Source of the DNA: Planctomycetota bacterium
GTDB lineage: Bacteria; Planctomycetota; Phycisphaerae; UBA1845
NCBI GenBank assembly: GCA_029558835.1
Contig: JAKQDH010000027.1
Coordinates: 18,833-82,832, forward strand
Length of the DNA: 64,000 nucleotides
Direction: 5' to 3'
Shown here: piece after piece, positions 9,470 to 19,012 of the stretch
Numbering within the stretch: the first letter of the stretch is position 1
Layout: each line of letters starts with the position of its first letter
Made by a program: the position numbers and the translations under genes
Notes under the pieces: model-generated
Databases searched by the model: none
The model's input: only the letters and a program-made list of their open reading frames with translations
Told to the model about the DNA's origin: nothing

Positions 9470-10615
9470 TCACAACCCGCGCCCGATGACGATCCGCTGC
9501 ACCTCGCTCGTACCCTCGTAGATCGTGGTCACCCGCGCGTCCCGGTACAATTGCTCCACGCGGAACTCCCGCACGTACCCGCTGCCGCCGTGCACCTGCA
9601 CCGCCCGATACGCAATCCGGTTGGCCGCCTCCGTCGCGTACAGCTTCGCCATCGAGCTGGCCGCCGGCAGCTTCACCCCCCGGTCCACGTGCGTGGCCGC
9701 GTTCCAGATCAATACCTTCGCCGCCTCCAGCTCGACCGCGCTGTCGGCGATCATGTTGCCCACCGCCTGGAAGTTGCCGATCGGTTGCCCGAACTGCACC
9801 CGCTCCCGGGCATACGCGGTCATTTCGTCCAGGCAGGCCTCGGCGATGCCGGAGGCCTGGGTCGCGATCCCGATCCGCCCTTCATTGAGCGTCGTCAGCA
9901 GGACCTTCAGCCCCTCGCCAAGCTCCCCCACCACATGGTCCTGGGGGATGAATACATCCGTGAGACTGATGACGGCCGTCTCGCTGCCCCGGATGCCCAT
10001 CTTGCCGTGGATGTGCGTCCGCTCGATCCCCGGCTGCCGCCCATCGATAAGAAACGCCGTCAGACTGGCTTTGGCGTCGCGACCGGGCACGCGCAGGAGG
10101 GTCAGGAACCAGCGGGCGTGCATGCCGTTGGTGATCCACATCTTCTCGCCGTTGGCCAGATACCCCCCCTCGGTCGGCGCAGCCGTCGCCCGCACGGCCG
10201 CCGCATCGCTCCCTGCATTCGCCTCGGTGAGGGCGAAGGCGGCCAGGGATTCCGCACTCCCCCAGGTGGACAGCCATTCCGTTCGCTGCGGCTCCCGCGC
10301 GCACGCGTCCAGGATACACCCCACCATGTTGTGCACGGAGAGCGTCACCATGGTGGAGGGCGACGCCCAGGCGATTTCATGGAGAATGGCCGCGTATGCC
10401 CGGTAGGAGCACCCCAAGCCGTTGACCTCCGGCGGCAGGCAGAGGTTCATCAGCCCCATGTCGGCAAGCTGCGGCAGGATGCCGACTACCGAGGTCTCGT
10501 CTTCGTCCCATTTCCGGTCCAGGGGCAGCAGTTCGCTCCGCGCAAAGTCCCGGGCAGCCTCAACCAGCACTCTCTCGTCGTCCGAGAGGCTGCTGTCGAA
10601 TGGGGCAAGCGGCAT
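9470..10615 (-). CDS. Acyl-CoA dehydrogenase, paralogue 3 (operon head)
   Basis: The 381-residue acyl-CoA dehydrogenase has E367 in IYEGTSEVQR, ALTEANAGSDAA, WITNGMHARW and YARERVQFGQPIGNFQ. The ATG at 10615 is chosen because the longer frame upstream (from 10846) is Gly/Arg-rich and does not resemble the family, whereas LSDDERVLVEAARDFA is the usual N-terminus. It is the first gene of the minus-strand operon reaching 2534, so the promoter should lie in the 900 bp upstream region. Confidence 0.88.
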   Translation of the reverse strand: MPLAPFDSSLSDDERVLVEAARDFARSELLPLDRKWDEDETSVVGILPQLADMGLMNLCLPPEVNGLGCSYRAYAAILHEIAWASPSTMVTLSVHNMVGCILDACAREPQRTEWLSTWGSAESLAAFALTEANAGSDAAAVRATAAPTEGGYLANGEKMWITNGMHARWFLTLLRVPGRDAKASLTAFLIDGRQPGIERTHIHGKMGIRGSETAVISLTDVFIPQDHVVGELGEGLKVLLTTLNEGRIGIATQASGIAEACLDEMTAYARERVQFGQPIGNFQAVGNMIADSAVELEAAKVLIWNAATHVDRGVKLPAASSMAKLYATEAANRIAYRAVQVHGGSGYVREFRVEQLYRDARVTTIYEGTSEVQRIVIGRGL

Positions 10616-11520
10616 TACCACAGGCTCCGTGTCGAGCGAACGCGCGGTAGACCTCCACCCGTCTGCGGACGCCCCCCGACGCGCGACCCCCGGGGGCACG
10701 ATGCACGGTTTCGAGTATACGGAGCCGCCGCCACCCCCGTCAACGCACCCTGCCCCGGTCCGCCTGCGAACGCGTGTCCCGCCCGGGCCCACCTGCCAGC
10801 GCGTGGAAACCCCTCTCGGGACCGCCCCAAACGGGCGCATACCCACCCCAACCGGCCAACCATGCTGTTAGATGGCTACTCCCAGCGGAACGAGATGGAG
10901 GGGCGTTGGGCACCCCTGGGGAGACGTGCACCGCCCCACAGCGCGCGGACGAGGCCGCACTGGAATCAGGCCTGATGTGCCCGGCTCGCCTGCGACGTCG
11001 AAGTCGAGGAACAGAAGGTACGAGAGGAGGTTTGCCCGAGTGCCGTTCTCAGTGCCCAACACCCGGGCTTGCTCGCCCATCGCCTGCGAGAGCCACATCC
11101 CTTCGGCCAGCGCGACCTCGAACCGCATCCCCCCGGACGGAATCCCCAAGACCCACGCTGAACCACCCGCGCTACCGCCGCACCCCAAGCCACATATCAT
11201 GCATGTGCATCAACGCACAGCAGAGGCGTAGCGCCACACCACGACGTTCCAGAAAGGCAACAGTCATACCAGCCGGTGTGGGTTTCCTGTGCTGACGTAA
11301 CCATTTGTCAAATAACGAGATAAGCGCCTGCACCTGCGCCGACGGAAACCCCGGATGTCGAAACCGGGCACTTTGCCTTGCACGCCCCCTCCCAGACTGG
11401 GTAATATAGCCCATCCCCGTAGAGCCCATCCTCGCATGCCCGCCTGCTGCGGGCCATTAGGCCCTGGGCCGCCATGCGCACGCTTTGACGCCCCGGAGTG
11501 CCCCCTATACTGTGCGGGTC
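10616..11520. other. 900 bp divergent intergenic region, possible gene remnant
   Basis: The region separates the divergent acyl-CoA operon and ABC ATPase gene and must carry both promoters; I could not pick convincing -35/-10 boxes. On the minus strand near 11020-11150 one frame reads with protein-like composition (for example EVALAEGMWLSQAMGEQARV, then NLLSYLLFLDFDVAGEPG). A second frame near 11250-11370 reads HPGFPSAQVQALISLFDKWL. No family is recognised, and both frames run into low-complexity sequence, so this may be a decayed gene. Confidence 0.3.
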
Positions 11521-12645
11521 ATGGCGGCCGTCTCCCTCGAAGGTGTGACCAAACTGTACCGCGCCCGGCGGGGCGACATCCTCGCCCTTCAGGATTTTAC
11601 GCTGGATATCGCGGACGCCGAGTTCGTCGTGCTGGTCGGACCCTCAGGCTGCGGCAAAAGCACCACGCTCCGTATCATCGCCGGACTCGAGAAGCCGACG
11701 GCCGGCACCGTCCGCATCGGCGACTGCGTCGTCAACACCGTGGCCCCCAAGGACCGCGACGTGGCCATGGTCTTCCAGAACTACGCCCTGTACCCGCATA
11801 TGACGGTGTACAAGAACATGGCGTTCGGGCTGAAGATGCGGAAGGTGCCACGGGCCGAGATCGAGCGCAAGGTAATGGCCGCCGCCGGCATGCTTGGCAT
11901 CGAGCATCTGCTGGACCGCAAGCCGGCCGCCCTGTCCGGCGGGGAGCGCCAGCGTGTGGCCGTCGGCCGGGCGATCGTCCGCAACCCGCGGGCGTTCCTC
12001 TTCGACGAGCCGCTGTCCAACCTCGACGCCAAACTGCGCGTGCAGATGCGGGCTGAACTCAAACGCCTGCACCGCCAGCTCCACACGACGTCAGTCTACG
12101 TGACGCACGATCAGGAAGAGGCCATGACGCTCGGTGACCGGATCGTGGTGATGAAAGACGGCCTCATCCAGCAGTGTGATACGCCGCTGACCGTCTACGC
12201 GCAGCCGGCCAACCGCTTCGTGGCCGGGTTCGTCGGCATGCCGCCGATGAACTTCATGGACGCGCGCATCGAAGCGGACGGCGGGGAGGTGACGGCAGTC
12301 GTGGAGGGCCACCGCCTCCCCTGCACCGCACCGACCGCGCAGCGTCTGGCACAGCACGCCAGCCAGACAGTGGTCGTCGGCGCTCGGCCCGAGAGCCTGC
12401 TCGTGCAGCCTGCCGACGCCACGCGCACCAGGAGCGGCGACGAGACCCTGTTGGCCGAGGTCCAGGTGGTGGAACCTCTGGGCGAGCGCCAGGACGTCTA
12501 CCTGCGCACAGCCGCAGGCACGCGCCTGATCGCGCGCGTTCCCCCCACCGCACACATCAGCCCCGGCGACAACGTCACCGTAGCCTTCGACCCCGACCGC
12601 CTCCATCTCTTCGAAGCCGACGCCACAGGGCAACGCATCATCTAA
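11521..12645 (+). CDS. ABC importer ATPase, MalK/UgpC/MsmK type
   Basis: The 374-residue ATPase energises a carbohydrate importer. It has Walker A GPSGCGKST, Q-loop VFQNYALYPHM, signature LSGGERQRVAVGRA, Walker B FLFDEPLSNLDAKLR and H-switch VTHDQEEAM. Residues about 235-374 form the C-terminal OB/TOBE regulatory domain of this subfamily. The ATG at 11521 is used since MAAVSLEGVTKLY is the conserved start; the frame also opens at 11485. No permease or binding protein adjoins it, so it is an orphan that may serve several importers, as MsmX/MsmK proteins do. The ribosome binding site is weak. Confidence 0.88.
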   Translation: MAAVSLEGVTKLYRARRGDILALQDFTLDIADAEFVVLVGPSGCGKSTTLRIIAGLEKPTAGTVRIGDCVVNTVAPKDRDVAMVFQNYALYPHMTVYKNMAFGLKMRKVPRAEIERKVMAAAGMLGIEHLLDRKPAALSGGERQRVAVGRAIVRNPRAFLFDEPLSNLDAKLRVQMRAELKRLHRQLHTTSVYVTHDQEEAMTLGDRIVVMKDGLIQQCDTPLTVYAQPANRFVAGFVGMPPMNFMDARIEADGGEVTAVVEGHRLPCTAPTAQRLAQHASQTVVVGARPESLLVQPADATRTRSGDETLLAEVQVVEPLGERQDVYLRTAAGTRLIARVPPTAHISPGDNVTVAFDPDRLHLFEADATGQRII

Positions 12646-12849
12646 CGCCCGAGCGGTGACATGAAAGGACACGTGTCTGCCTCCGCCAACGGGCGAACGC
12701 AGCAGCATCGCTGCCGAGCTGCGGAATACCTCGGAGCCTTGACTTAAGCGATGCCCATTGGGTATGCTGCCTGAGGCAGGGGCGCGAGTCACGCTGGGCG
12801 ACCCCTCTGTTCGCATCGCCTTCAGCCGGCAAGAAGCGGAGAGAAAATC

Positions 12850-14409
12850 ATGCTGCGGAGACTGCTCATCGCAGCGAGCGTTAGCGTGAGCGGGGCCATC
12901 TGCGCTCCCGGCTGGGCTCAGTGTGAGCTCACGCAGGCGAGCAAACGTCGCGGGGGCAGCGATGCCACGCAGTTCGGGTACGCCATCGCCCTCGATGCCG
13001 ACCGCTTGGTCGTCGGAGCCCCGTGGGAGCGGACGGATGTTCTCATGCAGGGGGCCGCATATGTGTTCCGCCGGGAAGGGACACAGTGGGTCCAGGAGGC
13101 ACACCTGCTGGCCGGCGACGGGCAGGCTTACGACGGCTTCGGCTACGCCGTCGCCATTCATGGAGACTACCTGGCAGTAGCGGCTCTTCTCGAGGATGAA
13201 GCCGCGGAGGACGCCGGCGCGGTCTATGTCTTCCGACGTGACGGGACCACCTGGATCGAAATGGCCAAGCTCGTCCCGCCGAACGGCGATGAGGAGGACT
13301 ACTTCGGCTACTCCCTGGCCATCAACAACACCCGCGTCGTGGTGGGTGTTCGTTACGACGACGACGGTGGGCCGGATGCCGGCGCTGCCTGGGTCTTCCG
13401 CCGCGCCGACAACGGCACACCGGAGGACCCGACTGACGATACGTGGCAGCCGGAGCGCAAGCTGCGCGCCGCGGACGCCGATCAGTACGACGAGTTCGGT
13501 TCTGCGGTGGCCCTGGCCGGCACGCAGATCGCGGTCGGGGCTTACCGGGATGAGGACCCCATCGCGCTGGCTGGCTCCGTGTACATCTTTGAGCTTACCG
13601 GAGCGAACTGGACACAGACCCAAAAGCTGCACGCGAGCGATCCCACCGCGTACGCGGAGTTCGGCCGGTCTGTCGCCCTGACCAACGACTACTTACTCGT
13701 GGGGGCACCACTGGACAGTGAGGCGGGCTATCGGGCCGGCGCGGCCTACGTGTTCGCCCGCGAGGGCAGCGCATGGACGCAGCGCCTCAAGCTCTCCGCG
13801 GCCGACGTCGCGCCCGAAGACCAGTTCGGCAACGCCGTGGCCATCAACGGCAATCACCTACTGGTCGGTGCCTGGAGGCACACCACCACGGCCCCTCTTG
13901 CCGGAGCGGCCTATCTCTTCCGCCCCGCCGGTGCGGAGTGGGTCCAGGACGCGAAGCTGACCGCCGGCGACGCAGAAGAGGAAGACCTGCTCGGTTCCGC
14001 AGTGGACTTGGGCCCCGGGCTGGCCGTCCTCGGCGCGCCCGGCGAAGGCGACCTGCCGAACACCGCGCTGGGGGCGGTCTACACCTACACGGGCATGGCC
14101 GTGGACTGCAACGGCAATGACCACACCGATGCCTGCGATCTGGCCGAAGACACCAGCCTCGACTGCAATGCTACGCACGTGCCCGACGAATGCGAGGCCA
14201 TTGCCAACGGTGATTTCGACGCCGACGCGGACGTGGACCTAGGCGACTTCCGGGCGTTCCATGACTGCCTCGGCGGCCCCGGAGTCTCGCCGACGCCAAC
14301 CGTACCCGAGTGCGTGGCCGCCTGCCTCGCCGCGTTCGATGCCGATCTCGACGACGCCGTAAGCCTCCGGGACTTCAGCGCATTCCACGCTTCTTTCGGG
14401 CAGCCGTGA
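12850..14409 (+). CDS. Secreted FG-GAP (integrin-like) repeat protein with pseudo-dockerin end
   Basis: The 519-residue protein begins with a Sec signal peptide (LLIAASVSVSGAICAPGWAQ). About seven FG-GAP-like blades follow, each with the pattern FGYAIALDADRLVVGAP, GAAYVFRR, W(V/I)Q(E/D). The tail from about 417 carries DCNGNDHTDACD and a repeat of it, then two EF-hand-like stretches, DFDADADVDLGDF and DADLDDAVSLRDF, spaced as in planctomycete pseudo-dockerins. GGAGAG lies just upstream of the ATG. It probably folds as a calcium-binding beta-propeller at the surface or outside; ligand unknown. Confidence 0.85.
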   Translation: MLRRLLIAASVSVSGAICAPGWAQCELTQASKRRGGSDATQFGYAIALDADRLVVGAPWERTDVLMQGAAYVFRREGTQWVQEAHLLAGDGQAYDGFGYAVAIHGDYLAVAALLEDEAAEDAGAVYVFRRDGTTWIEMAKLVPPNGDEEDYFGYSLAINNTRVVVGVRYDDDGGPDAGAAWVFRRADNGTPEDPTDDTWQPERKLRAADADQYDEFGSAVALAGTQIAVGAYRDEDPIALAGSVYIFELTGANWTQTQKLHASDPTAYAEFGRSVALTNDYLLVGAPLDSEAGYRAGAAYVFAREGSAWTQRLKLSAADVAPEDQFGNAVAINGNHLLVGAWRHTTTAPLAGAAYLFRPAGAEWVQDAKLTAGDAEEEDLLGSAVDLGPGLAVLGAPGEGDLPNTALGAVYTYTGMAVDCNGNDHTDACDLAEDTSLDCNATHVPDECEAIANGDFDADADVDLGDFRAFHDCLGGPGVSPTPTVPECVAACLAAFDADLDDAVSLRDFSAFHASFGQP

Positions 14410-14460
14410 TCCGCCCCCACCCGAGTTCCTGCGGGGACGTCCGGTTAAGCACACGGGACG

Positions 14461-15210
14461 TTACCCGTCGCTGCGGAGCACTTTGACCAACCCGGCCGCA
14501 CCGCGCACGAGCAGACTGACCAACAGCAGGAACAGCAGCGTCGCGACGGTGAGGTTCAGCACGGCCCAGCCGCTTTGCACGCGTGGGTCAGGCACATCGA
14601 ACAGCGAGGTGAGGGCCGCCCCGGCGATGCCCAGAAGCAGGATCGCGCCGACGGAGCCGCGCACGTTCCCCGCAAACGGCGCCATCCGCACGGTGAAGCA
14701 GATCAGCAGGTACGCGAAAACCCAGATCCGCCAGTTGCCCGCGTCGGCCGCCAACGCCGCCGAAACGAGCGACTCCACGAGCGTGATCTGGTCGCGCAGA
14801 AGCTGCCAGAAGCCGTGGAGTGTCGTCGGCAGGCTGGGCCCGATGAGGTTGCCCGGCAGGCGCGACATGATCGGCCCGCCGAGGTACCGCGCCACGATGT
14901 ACACCGCGGCCGCACACGCCAGCAGCGGCAGCAGCCCGATCACGATCGGTCCCAACACTGGGATGCGCGGCTTCGGGTCCTTCGTCGTTTCCGGCTCGCC
15001 GGAGTCGTCGTCCTTGAAGAGTGTCGTGTTGCTGACGGTCGCGCCGGTGACCAGCAATCCCAGCACGTGGCCAAGCTGAGCCACCAGCGTCCCCGGCAGC
15101 ACGATCGTGTTGAACACCTTGGGCTTGACCAGCCCGCCCCAGAGGCTGTGAATGCCCCAGGCGGTGGCGACGGCCACCAGAATCCAGAACGTTAGTGCGA
15201 CAAACAGCAT
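14461..15210 (-). CDS. Polytopic membrane protein of unknown function
   Basis: The 249-residue protein has about five hydrophobic segments: 1-20, 33-55, 84-106, 160-180 and 190-240. The second reads PGTLVAQLGHVLGLLVTGA, recalling the HExxH helix of M50-type membrane proteases, but the first His and the Glu are absent (QLGHV), so it cannot be an active member of that type. The start at 15210 is used because the upstream extension is Arg-rich. It lies downstream of valS on the same strand, 221 bp away. No function is assigned. Confidence 0.65.
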   Translation of the reverse strand: MLFVALTFWILVAVATAWGIHSLWGGLVKPKVFNTIVLPGTLVAQLGHVLGLLVTGATVSNTTLFKDDDSGEPETTKDPKPRIPVLGPIVIGLLPLLACAAAVYIVARYLGGPIMSRLPGNLIGPSLPTTLHGFWQLLRDQITLVESLVSAALAADAGNWRIWVFAYLLICFTVRMAPFAGNVRGSVGAILLLGIAGAALTSLFDVPDPRVQSGWAVLNLTVATLLFLLLVSLLVRGAAGLVKVLRSDG

Positions 15211-15431
15211 AGCTGCTCCCCACCGGCGGCGCGGCTTCGCTCGGGACCCCGGCGCGCAGACACAACCCCGCTCCCTTCCGGGGTCCAAGAACGGTTTGGC
15301 TCTAGCGAACTATCGGCGCGGGACCGGTTTCGTGGCGCAGTGAAACTGCACTTTAACCGGCAGGCAGGCCCCCCGCGCTGCCGCCGGGCCTGCGTGGCAC
15401 ACCCTCGGCTCCCCGCTGCCGCGATGAACGC

Positions 15432-18400
15432 TTACGCCTGCAGCTCCGTGAGATGTGCCTGGAGCGCGTCGCGCTGGGCGATCAACTCCGCCAGCCGTTC
15501 GCGCTCGGCCGCCACGACTTCCGGCTTCGCGTGCGCGACGAACTGCTCGTTGCCGAGCTTGGCCTCCTTACCGGCGATCTGCTTGCGCGCGTCCGCCAAC
15601 GCCTTCTCGGTGCGTTCGCGGTCGGCCACGTCGTCGCTGATGTCGTGCACGAACAGGCGGACGCCCTTGATCGTCACGCTGCCGGCGTTACGCGGGCGGC
15701 GTGCCTCGCCGACCACCGTCAGCTCTCCAATATGGGCCATGTGCTGCACGATGTGCGCCTGCGCCTTGAAGGCCTCGACGTGCTCGGCCGGCAACACCAC
15801 CGTCACGGTCACCTTCTGCTTGGGCGGTACGTTGCACTGCATGCGCACGTCACGCACACCGCGCGTCGCATTCTGCAAGGCGGCGAACGTAGTGAGAATC
15901 GCCTCATCCTCCAGGGCCGGGTACCCGTCCTCCGGTGGGAACGGCGCCCTGATGAGCAGGCCGTCGGTCTTAAGATCCGCGACGCCGGGCAGCCCGCGGC
16001 GCGGTGCCAGCACGTTCAGCGGCTGCCACAACCGCTCTGTAATGAACGGCATCATTGGGTGCAGCAGGCGCAGAACCTGGTCTAGGCACAAGGCCAGCAC
16101 CTGCTGGGCCGTGGCACGGGCGTCTGGGCTGCTCGAAGCCGCGGACGGGCCCAGCCGCGGCTTGGTCAGCTCGATGTACCAGTCGCAGAGCGACTCCCAG
16201 AAGAACTCACGTACCTCCTTGATGGCCGCGGAGAACTGATACGCGCTGAGGCACTGGTGAAACCGCCGGACGGTTTCCGACAGGCGTGCCAGAATCCAGC
16301 GGTCCTCGACCGGCAGAGCGCCCACGTCGAGACGGTTGCACGGCGTGCCTTCCAGATTCATAAACGCGAACCGGGCGGCGTTCCACAGCTTGTTGCAGAA
16401 GTTGCGTCCGATCTCGAACTTCTCGGACACGTCGCGCGCCAGGCCGAGCTTCTCCTTCAGCGCGGCGTCCGCCCACTGCGTGGCGAACTCCTTGCCGCAA
16501 TGGGTACACTTGACGCGCTTGCAGTCGGCCGGCTGCAACTCGCGCAACAACTTCTCGCCCCGGCTCTTGCGGGCCTGCAACTCCACCTTCATGGCCACCG
16601 CTTGGTCAACCAGCTTGCGGCAGTGCGGGCAGAGGTACTCGACGGGCATGCGGATGTCCTGCGTCTCGGTGGTCATGTCGGCCATCGAATAGCGCAGGGC
16701 GTCGGCCCCGTAGATGTCGATGATGTCCACCGGGTCCACGCCGTTGCCCTTCGACTTGCTCATTGTCTCGCCGCGCCCGTCGAGAATCTTGGGGTGCACG
16801 TAGACGTGGTCGAAGGGGATGTCGCCCAGCGCGAACAGCCCGAACATCACCATCCGCGCGACCCAGTTCGTGATGATGTCGCGGGAAGTGACGAGCACCG
16901 TCCCCGGATAGTACTGTTTCAGGTGCTCCGTCCGGTCCGGCCAGCCCAGGGTGCTGAACGGCCACAACGCGGAGCTGAACCAGGTATCCAGCACGTCATC
17001 GTCCTGCACGAAGCCGTGCTTCTCCAACACTGCTTTGTTGATCGCGCCCGCCTCGTCGTCGAGCAGGCAAACATAGAGGTCGTATTCTCCGGGCTGACCA
17101 CCCGGGTCGAGCACAGCGCGCGGCGGCACGGGCTCACCGCCGTCTCCGCGACAGACCAACAGAGCAGCGTCGTCATCCTGCCCTGCCGACATGCGGTCAA
17201 GCCCGATCGCCCCCCACCACCGGGCGGCACCGCCGGCGCCGTCCACCCGCACGTGCTTATGCCAGATCGGGATGCGATGCCCCCACCAAAGCTGCCGGCT
17301 GATGCACCAGTCGCGCTTTTCGCCCAGCCAGTCGAGGTAGGTCTTCGTGTACCGCTCGGGGAAGACGCGGATCCGCCCGTCGTGCACCACGTTCAGCGCC
17401 GCCTGGGCCAGGCCGGTTACGCGCTGCCCGCCGGCAAGCTCCAATCCTCCGGCGGCGCCGCCCTTCGCCTGCGCCTCGCTTACTTCGGCGGTGCGCAGGA
17501 ACCACTGATCCGACAGGTACGGCTCGATCGGCACCTTGCTGCGGTCGCTGTGGCCGACCTCGACTTCGTGATCCTCGACCGCCTCCACCAGCCCGCGGGC
17601 CTCCAGGTCGGCGACCACCTTCGCCCGCCCCTCGGTCGCGAACGCCAACCCCTCATACCCACGGCTGTGGGCGTTGACCGACCCATTGGGTTCGATGATC
17701 CGCGCCACCTTGCCGTCGGCCGTCAGCACACTGATCATCGCCAGGCCGTGGCGCAGACCGACCTCGTAGTCATTCGGATCATGAGCCGGGGTGATCTTCA
17801 CGCACCCGCTGCCCTTCGTGGGATCGGCCCATTCATCGCGGATCAGCGGGATCGGCCGCTCCACCAGCGGCAGCAACAGCTTGCGACCGTCACGTGCCAT
17901 ATCGCGCAGCGTCACCAGTTGCTGCAAGTGCGATTCGCGCCGCGCGGCCAGCGCCTCCAGCTTCTGCTCCAGTTCCTTGCGTTCCTTCGGCGTGGCCTGG
18001 TCCAGCTCGCCGCGCAGGCGGGCCTCCTCCCGCGTGAAGAACCCCTCCGGATCAGGGTGCACCGCGACGGCCGTGTCGCCCAGCATCGTCTCGGGGCGGG
18101 TCGTGGCGATGACCACGTGCGTCGGCTCGCCGGGCTTCGGGTCGATCACCGGATACTTGAAGTGCCAGAAGTGCCCCTTCACCGACTCGTAATACACTTC
18201 GTCGTCGGCAACGGCCGTCTGCAACTGCGTGTCCCAGTTGACTAGCCGCTTGCCGCGGAAGATCAGTCCCGCCTTGAAGAGCTGGAAGAACTGCGTCCGC
18301 ACGGCCCGCGCGCAGCCGGCATCGAGCGTGAAGCGCGTCCGTGACCAGTCGCAGGAGCAGCCCATCAGCTTGAGCTGGCTGATGATGCGTTTCTCGTACT

Positions 18401-18782
18401 CATCCTTCCACAGCCAGATGCGGCGGACGAGTTCCTCGCGGCCCAGGTCGTGGCGGCTGAGGCCCTCCTGCTCGCGGATGCGCCGCTCCACCACCGCCTG
18501 CGTCGCAATGCCCGCGTGGTCCGTTCCCGGCTGCCAGAGGGCGTTGAAGCCGCGCATGCGGTGCCAGCGCGTCAGGATGTCCTGCAAAGTGTTGTTCAGC
18601 GCGTGGCCCAGGTGCAGAGCGCCCGTAACGTTGGGCAGCGGGATCATCACACAGAAGGTGCGCGCATGCGGCGTGCCGTCGGGGACCGACCGAAACGCCC
18701 CGGCTGACTCCCACGCGGCGTAAACCTCTCCCTCGATCGCTCGGGGGTTGTAGACGGGCTCCAAAACGACTTTGTCAGACAT
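15432..18782 (-). CDS. valS: Valine--tRNA ligase
   Basis: The 1116-residue class I synthetase attaches valine to tRNA-Val. The HIGH motif is ALHLGHALNN, the KMSKS loop is MSKSKGNGVDP, and the CP1 editing domain contains TTRPETMLGDTAVAVHP. The anticodon-binding domain and a C-terminal coiled-coil arm (about 1045-1116) follow. Two insertions lengthen it beyond the usual 880-950 residues: a charged segment in the editing domain (about 255-310) and, just after the KMSKS loop, C718xxC721...C759xxC762, which looks like a zinc ribbon. The start at MSDKVVLEP is preferred to the frame opening at 18836. Confidence 0.95.
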   Translation of the reverse strand: MSDKVVLEPVYNPRAIEGEVYAAWESAGAFRSVPDGTPHARTFCVMIPLPNVTGALHLGHALNNTLQDILTRWHRMRGFNALWQPGTDHAGIATQAVVERRIREQEGLSRHDLGREELVRRIWLWKDEYEKRIISQLKLMGCSCDWSRTRFTLDAGCARAVRTQFFQLFKAGLIFRGKRLVNWDTQLQTAVADDEVYYESVKGHFWHFKYPVIDPKPGEPTHVVIATTRPETMLGDTAVAVHPDPEGFFTREEARLRGELDQATPKERKELEQKLEALAARRESHLQQLVTLRDMARDGRKLLLPLVERPIPLIRDEWADPTKGSGCVKITPAHDPNDYEVGLRHGLAMISVLTADGKVARIIEPNGSVNAHSRGYEGLAFATEGRAKVVADLEARGLVEAVEDHEVEVGHSDRSKVPIEPYLSDQWFLRTAEVSEAQAKGGAAGGLELAGGQRVTGLAQAALNVVHDGRIRVFPERYTKTYLDWLGEKRDWCISRQLWWGHRIPIWHKHVRVDGAGGAARWWGAIGLDRMSAGQDDDAALLVCRGDGGEPVPPRAVLDPGGQPGEYDLYVCLLDDEAGAINKAVLEKHGFVQDDDVLDTWFSSALWPFSTLGWPDRTEHLKQYYPGTVLVTSRDIITNWVARMVMFGLFALGDIPFDHVYVHPKILDGRGETMSKSKGNGVDPVDIIDIYGADALRYSMADMTTETQDIRMPVEYLCPHCRKLVDQAVAMKVELQARKSRGEKLLRELQPADCKRVKCTHCGKEFATQWADAALKEKLGLARDVSEKFEIGRNFCNKLWNAARFAFMNLEGTPCNRLDVGALPVEDRWILARLSETVRRFHQCLSAYQFSAAIKEVREFFWESLCDWYIELTKPRLGPSAASSSPDARATAQQVLALCLDQVLRLLHPMMPFITERLWQPLNVLAPRRGLPGVADLKTDGLLIRAPFPPEDGYPALEDEAILTTFAALQNATRGVRDVRMQCNVPPKQKVTVTVVLPAEHVEAFKAQAHIVQHMAHIGELTVVGEARRPRNAGSVTIKGVRLFVHDISDDVADRERTEKALADARKQIAGKEAKLGNEQFVAHAKPEVVAAERERLAELIAQRDALQAHLTELQA

Positions 18783-19012
18783 CGGGCGCACAATCCTTCG
18801 CTGAATACACCGCACCTCGCGCCGCCCCGCTCCCACCGAGCGGTAAGGGACTGGCCGGGCGCATGGTGTATCGGCGGCCTAAAGGGGTGCAGCGTAGAGA
18901 TTACGCCGCCGGTGTCAACGCGCACGGGGGTTGTCTCCGGCCGGCGGGTTTGACCTCTCTGCCCTCTGGGGGTTAGCGATTGGCGTGCGCTCGGACAGGC
19001 GTCACGGGCTGG

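Noticed and set aside
6930..9521. 863-residue plus-strand open frame
   Set aside because: It overlaps the acyl-CoA dehydrogenase and 3-hydroxyacyl-CoA dehydrogenase genes on the other strand and has the Arg/Gln/His-rich composition of an antisense shadow.
12091..13632. 513-residue minus-strand open frame
   Set aside because: It lies antisense to the ABC ATPase and FG-GAP genes, with no family similarity and no usable start.
14461..15210. Active M50-type metalloprotease
   Set aside because: HExxH is absent, and no second metal-ligand motif was seen.
16257..18245. 662-residue plus-strand open frame
   Set aside because: It is antisense to valS, and its composition reflects the reverse of a GC-rich gene.
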